Shown here: positions 6,756 through 12,767 of the stretch, piece after piece
Numbering within the stretch: the stretch's first letter is position 1
How the letters are laid out: every line of letters starts with the position of its first letter
DNA from: CAYFXA01 sp964347135
Lineage (GTDB): Bacteria; Patescibacteriota; Microgenomatia; PFEM01; JAHIFH01
Assembly (NCBI GenBank): GCA_964347135.1
Contig: CAYFXA010000022.1
Location: 1-12,767, forward strand
Direction: 5' to 3'
DNA length: 12,767 bases
The notes under the pieces: generated by a model
What the model saw: the letters and a program-made list of their open reading frames with translations, nothing else
What the model was told of the DNA's origin: nothing
Database searches by the model: none
Translations under genes and position numbers: made by a program

Positions 6756-8113
6756 AAGTAAAATTCCTTCTTATCAATGCCATTGATCCTGCCAAAGAAA
6801 TCGAAGCGTCGCTTCCCCCTTTGGGATTAGGTTATCTCGCTAGCGTTCTTCGAGAAGAATTTGGCGATGATATCCGTTTTAAAATCATCAACAACGATAT
6901 CAAACAAGAAATTAAAAAATTCAATCCTAATGTTATTGGTATTACTGCAGTCTCCCAAAATTATAATCGCGCCATTAAATACGCCCGAATTGCTAAAGAG
7001 CAAAAATTGCCGGTAATAATGGGTGGCATTCACATTACTTCTCTTCCCTTTTCTCTTTCAAAAGAAATGGATATCAGTGTTATTGGTGAAGGCGAAAAAA
7101 CCATTATTGACCTTTTTAATCTTTATTTCAAAAAAAAGAGCTTTGACAAAAAGGACTTAAAGAATATCAATGGCATCGCTTTTCATGACAAAGAAAAGCT
7201 AATCTTAACCAAAGAAAGAAAAGTAATTGAACCTCTGGATAAAATTCCTTTGCCCGCCAGAGATTTAATGGAGATTGAAAAATCAACGAGCATGTTTACC
7301 TCCAGAGGTTGTCCTTATAAATGCGCTTTTTGCGCTTCTTCTTGTTTTTGGAATAAGCTCAGATTTTTTTCCGCTCAATATGTTGTTCAAGAAATAAAAT
7401 ATCTTTATGAAAATTATCAAGTTAAGCAGATTGAATTATGGGATGACTTATTTATTGCTAGCAGAAAGAGGCTGAAACAAATTGCCAAACTGCTCAAAAA
7501 AGAAAAGCTTCTAGGTAAAATAAGTTTTGGCTGTAATATGAGGGCCAATTTAGTTGACAAAAAATTAGCACAATTACTAAAGGAAATGAATTTCCGAAAT
7601 GCTTGTATGGGACTTGAGTCAGCTTCTCCTAGGATTCTTAAATATCTCAAAGGAGAATCTATTAAGGTTAAGAATCATGCCAAAGCAATTAGAAAACTCA
7701 AGGAAGTTGATATCAAATCCCACGCTACTTTTATCATTGGTTCACCAATGGAAACCCAGCAAGAAATTCTCAAAACTCTAGATTTTATAAAAAAAAGTGA
7801 ATTAGATGACTTTGATGTTTATGTTTTGACACCCTTTCCGGGGACGCCAGTTTGGGAGGATGCTAAAAAAAGAAATTTAGTTAGTGAAGATATGGATTGG
7901 CGTGCCTTAGATGTTGATTTTGCCAAAAATCACAAAAAAGCCATCATTCTCTCAGAAAAATTATCACGGCAAGAGATACATAAGTTGTACTTAAAGTTTA
8001 TGAGAGAAAAGAAAATGAGAGTGAGAAAAAGATTACTAATTAAAGCCCTAAAAAATCCAAAAAAAATTCCTTTAAGCTTAATGAAGATTGCCAAAAACCG
8101 ATTATCAAAATGA
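6752..8113 (+). CDS. B12-binding-domain radical SAM protein
   Basis: This 453-residue protein is of the cobalamin-binding radical SAM class. The N-terminal Rossmann-like domain (about 1-150) shows Pro-Pro-Leu-Gly-Leu-Gly-Tyr-Leu-Ala at 22-30, Gly-Gly-Ile-His at 91-94 and Gly-Glu-Gly-Glu at 112-115. It has no DxHxxG cobalt-ligand motif. The radical SAM core carries Cys187, Cys191 and Cys194 (CxxxCxxC) for a [4Fe-4S] cluster, then Asp-Asp at 231-232, Gly-Leu-Glu-Ser at 287-290, Gly-Ser-Pro-Met-Glu-Thr at 330-335 and Thr-Pro-Phe-Pro-Gly-Thr-Pro at 360-366. The tail is Lys/Arg-rich. Family members methylate unactivated carbons or rearrange substrates; the substrate here is unknown. The start at 6752 is preferred because it forms an ATGA overlap with the methyltransferase stop and begins exactly at the first beta strand. 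An in-frame ATG at 6695 lies inside the upstream gene and would add 19 unlikely residues. Confidence 0.92.
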   Translation: MKVKFLLINAIDPAKEIEASLPPLGLGYLASVLREEFGDDIRFKIINNDIKQEIKKFNPNVIGITAVSQNYNRAIKYARIAKEQKLPVIMGGIHITSLPFSLSKEMDISVIGEGEKTIIDLFNLYFKKKSFDKKDLKNINGIAFHDKEKLILTKERKVIEPLDKIPLPARDLMEIEKSTSMFTSRGCPYKCAFCASSCFWNKLRFFSAQYVVQEIKYLYENYQVKQIELWDDLFIASRKRLKQIAKLLKKEKLLGKISFGCNMRANLVDKKLAQLLKEMNFRNACMGLESASPRILKYLKGESIKVKNHAKAIRKLKEVDIKSHATFIIGSPMETQQEILKTLDFIKKSELDDFDVYVLTPFPGTPVWEDAKKRNLVSEDMDWRALDVDFAKNHKKAIILSEKLSRQEIHKLYLKFMREKKMRVRKRLLIKALKNPKKIPLSLMKIAKNRLSK

Positions 8114-9021
8114 AAAAACTAAAAGTTAGCGTTATCATTCTTAACTGGAATGGTTGGCAAGACACAATTGAGTGTCTAGAATCCTTATCCAAGATTTCTT
8201 ATCCTTATTATGAAGTAATTGTTGTCGACAACGGCTCTGAAGATGACTCAGTCAAAAGAGTCAAAGCATGGAGAAAAAAGGAATTAATTAAAAAGTTTTC
8301 TCTGATAGAGAACAATAAAAACTATGGTTTTGCCAAAGGGAATAACATTGCCATTAAACGAGTTCTTAGGGAAAGGCAAAGCGCTTACATTCTTCTGCTT
8401 AATAACGATATGGTGGTAGAAAAAAATTTTCTAAACGAGCTAGTGAAAGTGGCGGAAAACAATCCCAAAATCGGGATTGTCGGCTCAAAAATTTATTTTT
8501 ATCCACCAAGAACAAAAAATATTATTCAGTCATGCGGCGCAGGCATAGATTTGAAAACCGGCAAGTTAGTCAATTATGGTGATGGCGAAATAGACTCAAA
8601 ACAATTTAAAAAAACAAAAAAAGTCATTTATGTTTATGGCGCTTCAATGCTGATTAAACGAGAAGTATTTGAAAAAATTGGGTTTTTTGATGAAAAATTT
8701 TTTGCCATTGCTGAAGATGCTGATTTATGTTTGAGAGCAAAAAAAGCAAACTATATCAGTTGCTGCGCTTATCTGTCAAAAGTTTGGCATAAAAGTGAAA
8801 TTTCAATTAAAAAAGTGCCAGGTTTTGCGGATTATTACCGCACCAGAAATCTTTTTTGGCTAGAAAAAAAGCACACGACCTCCACTCAATTTCTTTTTTT
8901 TCTGATTAGTTATTTTCTCTTTCAATCCCCCCAAACAGTCCGCCATCAATACCTCAAGCAGAGGAAATTTACTCTCTTGAAATCTTATTTTCGCGGGATA
9001 AAGGACGGCATTCTGGGCTGA
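8110..9021 (+). CDS. GT2-family glycosyltransferase (rhamnosyltransferase/WbbL-like group)
   Basis: This 303-residue GT-A fold transferase has Val-Ser-Val-Ile-Ile-Leu-Asn-Trp-Asn-Gly at 6-15, Val-Val-Asp-Asn-Gly-Ser at 38-43, and Gly-Phe-Ala-Lys-Gly-Asn-Asn at 73-79. Asn-Asn-Asp at 98-100 stands in the DXD position, and Ala-Glu-Asp-Ala-Asp-Leu-Cys-Leu-Arg at 201-209 supplies the catalytic acidic pair. Trp-His is at 226-227, and Tyr-Tyr-Arg-Thr-Arg-Asn at 242-247 is typical of the WbbL-like subgroup. A hydrophobic stretch near 259-271 may sit on or in the membrane. By family it is an inverting enzyme adding a sugar, often rhamnose, to a lipid-linked glycan; the actual sugar is unproven. It is the last gene of the plus-strand operon. 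Its ATG overlaps the radical SAM stop by four bases, and a hairpin terminator begins eight bases after its stop. Confidence 0.93.
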   Translation: MKKLKVSVIILNWNGWQDTIECLESLSKISYPYYEVIVVDNGSEDDSVKRVKAWRKKELIKKFSLIENNKNYGFAKGNNIAIKRVLRERQSAYILLLNNDMVVEKNFLNELVKVAENNPKIGIVGSKIYFYPPRTKNIIQSCGAGIDLKTGKLVNYGDGEIDSKQFKKTKKVIYVYGASMLIKREVFEKIGFFDEKFFAIAEDADLCLRAKKANYISCCAYLSKVWHKSEISIKKVPGFADYYRTRNLFWLEKKHTTSTQFLFFLISYFLFQSPQTVRHQYLKQRKFTLLKSYFRGIKDGILG

Positions 9022-9028
9022 AGTCAAC

Positions 9029-9057
9029 AAAAAAAGGTGCCAGCGGCACCTCTTTTT
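9029..9057. terminator. Bidirectional intrinsic terminator between convergent operons
   Basis: A perfect six-base stem, GGTGCC (9036-9041) and GGCACC (9045-9050), encloses the loop AGC. Seven A residues precede it (9029-9035) and TCTTTTT follows it (9051-9057). Read rightward it ends the flippase operon; read leftward it has a run of seven T residues and can end the GT4 block that stops at 9140. The symmetry of the two tails fits a shared terminator in a convergent gap. Confidence 0.85.
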
Positions 9058-9069
9058 GAGATCCTCAGG

Positions 9070-9087
9070 TGTGAAAATTATTTCACA
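9070..9087. repeat. Perfect inverted repeat in the convergent gap
   Basis: TGTGAAA (9070-9076) and TTTCACA (9081-9087) form a seven-base dyad around ATTA. There is no T tract on either side, so it is not a standard terminator. It may be an RNA stem at the 3' end of the leftward transcript or a protein-binding site. A smaller dyad (TGAG-ATC-CTCA, 9057-9067) lies between it and the terminator. Confidence 0.5.
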
Positions 9088-9139
9088 ATTAGAAAGTATC
9101 TTATTAATTTTAGTTTGTCAAGCCCCAAAAACGTCCTGA

Positions 9140-10336
9140 TTAGAGCCTGGATAAAAAATTAAAGTAACCCTCAGAAACTCTGGCCAGAGAATATTTCTTT
9201 AAAACTGCTTCCCTTGCTTTTTTACCAAATTTGGCTCTTTGAGCTGGGTTATTTATTAAAAGCTTCAAGGCTGAATAGATTGCTTCCGAATCTTCCTTTT
9301 TTACTAATAGACCATTCTCATTATCACTAACCACAGTTTTTAGACCCCCGACTTTGGTTGCTATTATTGGCAAACCAGAACTCATTGCCTCCAAAACGGA
9401 TAAAGCAGTTCCTTCGGAGTGAATGGAGGGATAAACAAAAATATCAGCTGTCTGAAGATATTTGGCCACCTCTAACTTTTGTTTTTCATCTAAAAAATAG
9501 ATGTTTCTCATTTTATCTTTTTTGGCGGCTTTTCTTAGTTGTTCCTCAACTGAGTCAGGTTGATTTTTACCCGAACCCAAAAGAACCAAAACTGCCTTTT
9601 TTTGTTTTTGTGACAACTTTTTCCAGGCCTTAAAAAGAAAAACCAAGCCTTTTCTTTGCACTAACCTACCGCAAAACATTACTATGATTTTATCTGAGGG
9701 AAGGTCCAATTTTTTTCTTAGGTTTTTCTTGTTTTTGCCCGGTTTGAAAACGTTTTCATCAACACAGTTAGGCAAACTTTTTATTTGGCCCTCTTTCATG
9801 CCAAATTCTAGAAGTTCTTTTTTTACCTCGTTTGTTTGGGCAACATAAAAATTGGCCTTTTTAGCAAGCAAGAGGCGAAGTTTTATCAAGGGATGGACAA
9901 ACCGTTTAGGCGATAATGCTTTGGGACCAGAAAAAAACAACTCTCCTGGAGTTTCTACCTTGGCAATCACTTTTTTTGACAATATTTTTCCTGTTAAAAT
10001 TGCGGTTGAACCAAAAATATTAGCCAAGCCGCCATTAACATAAAGAAGATTGTAAGACTGGCGATTCGTTAACAAAAACAATAATAAGTGAAAACCGCCC
10101 AAATAATCTGCTAACCGAGAAATTCCCGGACTCCCCAACCTTACTACCTCAAATCCTTGTTTGAATTTTTCTTTTCTGGGGAGATTATTTTGCCACTGTT
10201 TGGTCACCACCAAAACTTTGGCTCCTTTTTTTGTAAACTCTTCCGAAAGCTGGTAGCATTGTGTCTCGGCTCCACCAACAAAAGGAAAAAATCTTTCAAT
10301 TATCATTACAATGGAAAAAGAAGGTTTTTTTGACAT
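9140..10336 (-). CDS. GT4-family (GT-B fold) glycosyltransferase
   Basis: This 398-residue GT4 enzyme has an acceptor half with Phe-Phe-Pro-Phe-Val-Gly-Gly-Ala-Glu-Thr at 16-25, the GGAE loop common in GT4 enzymes. The donor half has Phe-Cys-Gly-Arg-Leu-Val-Gln-Arg-Lys-Gly at 221-230, where Arg224 and Lys229 are the expected donor-phosphate contacts. It also has Gly-Ser-Gly at 254-256 and the full EX7E motif from Glu308 to Glu316. It is a cytosolic, probably retaining transferase with unknown sugar and acceptor. The ATG (10336-10334) lies nine bases after the stop of the membrane transferase gene, with no clear ribosome-binding site, so it is probably co-transcribed and coupled. It is the last gene of the rightmost leftward block and reads toward the shared terminator. 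It is only distantly like the two GT4 enzymes at the left of the window. Confidence 0.93.
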   Translation of the reverse strand: MSKKPSFSIVMIIERFFPFVGGAETQCYQLSEEFTKKGAKVLVVTKQWQNNLPRKEKFKQGFEVVRLGSPGISRLADYLGGFHLLLFLLTNRQSYNLLYVNGGLANIFGSTAILTGKILSKKVIAKVETPGELFFSGPKALSPKRFVHPLIKLRLLLAKKANFYVAQTNEVKKELLEFGMKEGQIKSLPNCVDENVFKPGKNKKNLRKKLDLPSDKIIVMFCGRLVQRKGLVFLFKAWKKLSQKQKKAVLVLLGSGKNQPDSVEEQLRKAAKKDKMRNIYFLDEKQKLEVAKYLQTADIFVYPSIHSEGTALSVLEAMSSGLPIIATKVGGLKTVVSDNENGLLVKKEDSEAIYSALKLLINNPAQRAKFGKKAREAVLKKYSLARVSEGYFNFLSRL

Positions 10337-10345
10337 TGGCTAACT

Positions 10346-11866
10346 TTAATATTCCTCAAATCCCCAGGAATATAGTTCAACTGGCCATTTGTTCCAATCT
10401 GGTGAAAACCAAGTATATTCTTCTCTCTTTTCCAAAAAAAGATTTTTCTTAGCAAAATCAACTAATCCTTGGGGATAAAATCTAAAATTATGCTCTATGA
10501 GAACAATAAAACCAAACTCAAAGTTTTGGTAAACCTCCTCAAATTCCTCAAAATCATGAATAAAAGTAGCGCCAGTGTTTTTGTTCTTAATAATGTCCTT
10601 TGCCACGTTAATTCTTGGAACAAAGTCTACGTTTCCTTCTCCTAAATACCAAGCGGGTATATCTTGATCAATCTCAATAATGGCAATTTCTTTTCTTTCT
10701 TTATTTTCTATTTTATCTTCAACGATTTTGTAGATACCTTGATGGTCTATTTCTGGTATTTCTCTCATATCATAATTGAGAGTATAAAACAGCCGCGGTT
10801 TTAAAGAAAATTTATTACCATTTAATAAAATAAAAGCTAAAAGAAAAAAGAAGATGAGAATAGGTTTAACTTTTCTTTTTGAGAGCAAACTGGCTATTCG
10901 GAATAAAGCATAGGAAGAAATCAAAAACAACAATGGGAAAAGTGGCAAAACATATTTTTCAAACGGAACAAGAAGAAAAAAAGATGCTAAAAACAAGTAG
11001 ATTCCCAAACTAAGGAGAAAAAATAGTAATTCGGTCCTTTTTTTAGAGAGCCAAAGGTCTATTAAACCTAAAAGAGCAAGGAATGATATCAAACCATATT
11101 GACGCCAAAAAAGAGAATGATAATAAAACAAAAAATTTCTGCCTTTTAAAACCTCTTTTAACTTCTCAGCAAAAACCCAGTCTAATGCAATTCTGAAATT
11201 GGTTAGGTAAAGAACAAAAACAATAAAGATAAGAAAACCAAACAAAAAGAGCTTGTTTAAAAAGATCTTGTTTAAATCTCCTTTTATCAATAAATAAAAA
11301 AAGGCAATGGGAATAATCATCAGACCCAAAGTGTGCGTCCAAATACTTAAGAGTGAAAACATGCCGAAAAAAATTAGGTGAAATAACTTTTTAGATTTTG
11401 TAAATAGATAAAGACAGTAGAGGGAAAGAAGAAAAAACAATTCCAGAATTACGTAGCCACGAGCTTGTCTAGACCAAGCAATTTGAATATAGGAAAAAGT
11501 CGCTAAAAGCGAAGCCGCCAAACCAACATAATTATTGAAAATCTTTTTGCCAACATAATAAATCACTAAAATCAAAAATGTGCCAAAGATTACTTCTGGA
11601 AAACGAGCCGCAAATTCATTTTGACCAAAAAAAACAAAAGAGAGGGCGGTTAAATAGTGGGTGACAAAATAAGAATTTTCTTGATACCCAGTTAGACTAA
11701 TTTTGGGAATTCCTGTTTCGATAATTCCCCGAGCGAAGCGGGCGGTTGACGCCTCATCAACCCAAAAAGAATAGTTGCCTGCCAATCCATTAATACGATA
11801 TAGAAAGCCGATTAACAAAAGAAAAACTAAAACTATCTCATAAAAATTTTTTCTAAAGAAGCGCAT
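10346..11866 (-). CDS. GT39-like (PMT_2/ArnT-type) polytopic membrane glycosyltransferase
   Basis: This 506-residue integral membrane protein has the GT-C pattern. Helix 1 is at about 10-27. The first outer loop holds Phe-Trp-Val-Asp-Glu-Ala (34-39), with Asp37 as the likely catalytic base. Ala-Ala-Arg-Phe-Pro-Glu-Val-Ile-Phe-Gly follows at 86-95 and Trp-Ser-Arg-Gln-Ala-Arg-Gly-Tyr at 131-138, the usual PMT_2 landmarks. About ten membrane segments run to about residue 350, then a soluble domain of some 150 residues. By family it transfers a sugar from a polyprenyl-phosphate donor on the outer face of the membrane, to a lipid, glycan or protein acceptor. The acceptor is unknown. The start ATG (11866-11864) has a close AGGA upstream and lies 13 bases after the stop of another membrane transferase. 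It shares its domain type with the C-terminal half of the 2446-4770 fusion, but the two are clearly divergent. Confidence 0.9.
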   Translation of the reverse strand: MRFFRKNFYEIVLVFLLLIGFLYRINGLAGNYSFWVDEASTARFARGIIETGIPKISLTGYQENSYFVTHYLTALSFVFFGQNEFAARFPEVIFGTFLILVIYYVGKKIFNNYVGLAASLLATFSYIQIAWSRQARGYVILELFFLLSLYCLYLFTKSKKLFHLIFFGMFSLLSIWTHTLGLMIIPIAFFYLLIKGDLNKIFLNKLFLFGFLIFIVFVLYLTNFRIALDWVFAEKLKEVLKGRNFLFYYHSLFWRQYGLISFLALLGLIDLWLSKKRTELLFFLLSLGIYLFLASFFLLVPFEKYVLPLFPLLFLISSYALFRIASLLSKRKVKPILIFFFLLAFILLNGNKFSLKPRLFYTLNYDMREIPEIDHQGIYKIVEDKIENKERKEIAIIEIDQDIPAWYLGEGNVDFVPRINVAKDIIKNKNTGATFIHDFEEFEEVYQNFEFGFIVLIEHNFRFYPQGLVDFAKKNLFLEKREEYTWFSPDWNKWPVELYSWGFEEY

Positions 11867-11879
11867 TTATCCTATTATC

Positions 11880-12767
11880 TCAATTATTGTTACCCTTGTC
11901 TATTTGATAAATGTAAAAAGCAGGGGTTTTGTCAGGGTAAAAAACTGTTTCAAAAGGAGGCTGGTCCAAAAGAGGATATTCCGAATACCTCTCTCGCAAT
12001 TCTGAAGGAAAAACGATGAATGAAATATCATCTTCTTCCAAAAACTCTCTAAGGTCGGTCACGGATTGGGGAAGAGAAAAATAGAGATTGGGATACATTT
12101 TATAAAAAACTGACTGATTAATCTGGATTTTAGTTGGAATAAAAAGAGAATATTCTTTGGCATCAGTCGCTTGCCAAAAACGGAAATACAAATGAGGATA
12201 GTAGCCATCCCAAACAACAAGCGTTGGTTTTGATTCGTGCTTAATTTGAAAATCGGATAATTCTTTAAAACCAAATTCATAGCTTTTTGCGGCTCGGGCT
12301 GGATAGACATGAAAATAGGCAAACAAAAAGGAGTAAATAAAGTAAAGCCCTATTCCGGTAATGATCAAAAGGTAAATCAGTTTAAACTTCGGTTTGATTA
12401 ATTTAATTGATTCAACCAAGCCAAGAGCCGATAAATAGGTCAAAAAGGGCATCATTGTTATTGCTCTTAACAAATAACCGGCTCCGTCTTTGGTAATCGC
12501 GGCTGGAACCGGCGAAATCAAAATCCAAACCAAAAAAATTTGTTTAATCTTCCAATCTTTTGACTTAAAAAACAAAAAGGCCCCATAAATCATAAAGGGC
12601 ATCAGGAAAGGATAAAAAGTCCCTACCTGACCAGTTGAGTGACGTAAAACGGGGTCGCCTTTCAAGAAAAGAAAGTCTGGAGAAAAAAAAGAAAGATAGT
12701 TTCTGACAAAGATATTAATAACCGAAAGCGGGTAATTATAAACTAACTTATTGGCTAATAGTTCTGG
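11880..12767 (-). CDS. Polytopic membrane glycosyltransferase of GT39-like type, C-terminal part (5' end outside window)
   Basis: This reading frame is open to the right edge, giving 295 visible residues. The apparent start at 12665 is a TTG inside the frame and is not taken as the true start. The visible part begins in a large outer loop with Asn-Tyr-Leu-Ser-Phe-Phe-Ser-Pro-Asp-Phe-Leu-Phe, then Lys-Gly-Asp-Pro-Val-Leu-Arg-His-Ser. This is a recurrent signature of large GT39-like transferases from Patescibacteria and similar genomes (recalled, not searched). About four membrane segments follow, with Pro-Val-Pro-Ala-Ala-Ile-Thr-Lys-Asp and a Leu-Arg-Ala-Ile between them, then a soluble domain of about 140 residues. 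The catalytic N-terminal loop is outside the window, so activity cannot be judged. The TGA lies 13 bases before the next membrane transferase, so the three genes at the right form one leftward unit. Confidence 0.8.
   Translation of the reverse strand, partial: PELLANKLVYNYPLSVINIFVRNYLSFFSPDFLFLKGDPVLRHSTGQVGTFYPFLMPFMIYGAFLFFKSKDWKIKQIFLVWILISPVPAAITKDGAGYLLRAITMMPFLTYLSALGLVESIKLIKPKFKLIYLLIITGIGLYFIYSFLFAYFHVYPARAAKSYEFGFKELSDFQIKHESKPTLVVWDGYYPHLYFRFWQATDAKEYSLFIPTKIQINQSVFYKMYPNLYFSLPQSVTDLREFLEEDDISFIVFPSELRERYSEYPLLDQPPFETVFYPDKTPAFYIYQIDKGNNN

Noticed and set aside
6827..7781. Small open frames on both strands within the radical SAM gene (6827-7033, 7417-7650, 7599-7781)
   Set aside because: They overlap a strongly supported enzyme gene in other frames and have no features of their own.
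9070..9087. Second dyad as an additional intrinsic terminator
   Set aside because: The stem is AT-rich and no T tract follows it in either direction, so it is listed only as an inverted repeat.
9358..10452. Small plus-strand open frames opposite the GT4 and membrane transferase genes (9358-9633, 9852-10043, 10261-10452)
   Set aside because: They are antisense to well-supported genes, with no start signals or domains.
12059..12322. Open frame of 87 codons within the right-edge membrane transferase
   Set aside because: It is an alternative frame on the same strand inside the C-terminal domain of a better-supported gene.
12663..12665. TTG as a start for the gene at the right edge
   Set aside because: The frame stays open to base 12767 and encodes family-typical sequence (the Ser-Pro-Asp-Phe-Leu-Phe region) upstream of it, so the gene is truncated by the window rather than starting here.
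12683..12690. Run of eight A in the right-edge gene as a programmed frameshift site
   Set aside because: The frame continues correctly through it and encodes expected sequence; such runs are common in AT-rich genes.
1..12767. CRISPR arrays, tRNA or rRNA genes, insertion sequences and attachment sites
   Set aside because: No spaced direct repeats, tRNA-like cloverleaf sequence, transposase frames or terminal inverted repeats were seen. The gaps between genes are all shorter than about 120 bases.

Overview
This AT-rich, gene-dense window is part of a cell-surface glycan locus. It holds six complete or near-complete sugar transferases, a lipid-linked oligosaccharide flippase, a SAM methyltransferase, a B12-type radical SAM protein, and two genes cut by the window edges. 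TGA is a normal stop for several genes, which excludes the recoded code 25 and code 4 groups. The compact packing, start/stop overlaps, few clear ribosome-binding sites and the look of the proteins (Lys/Phe/Ile-rich GT4 and GT39-like families) suggest a Candidate Phyla Radiation (Patescibacteria) genome, perhaps Microgenomates. That placement is an inference from protein style, not from a marker gene.

Layout. Left block, minus strand, reading leftward from 4770: a 774-residue fusion of a GT2 domain, a TPR-like linker and a GT39-like membrane domain; two tandem GT4 transferases; and the start of a hexapeptide-type acyltransferase that leaves the window at base 1. Middle block, plus strand, 4843-9021: Wzx-like flippase, class I methyltransferase, B12-binding-type radical SAM protein and a GT2 transferase. 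All three junctions in this block are four-base ATGA overlaps, so it is very probably one translationally coupled operon. The left and middle blocks diverge from a 72-base gap (4771-4842) with an extended -10 box on the minus strand. Right block, minus strand, reading leftward from the right edge: the C-terminal part of a large membrane transferase, a complete GT39-like membrane transferase and a GT4 transferase. The middle and right blocks converge on a 118-base gap containing a strong hairpin with A and T tracts on its two sides, usable as a terminator in both directions.

How the genes could work together (inference): the cytosolic GT2 and GT4 enzymes would build an oligosaccharide on a polyprenyl carrier. 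The methyltransferase, radical SAM protein and acyltransferase would decorate sugars or a precursor. The flippase would move the lipid-linked product across the membrane. The three membrane transferase domains of GT-C type would add sugars from polyprenyl-phosphate donors on the outer face. No polymerase, no initiating phosphoglycosyl transferase and no nucleotide-sugar synthesis genes are visible, so these must lie outside the window or be absent. There are no tRNAs, rRNAs, CRISPR arrays or insertion sequences, and no gene-free stretch longer than about 120 bases.
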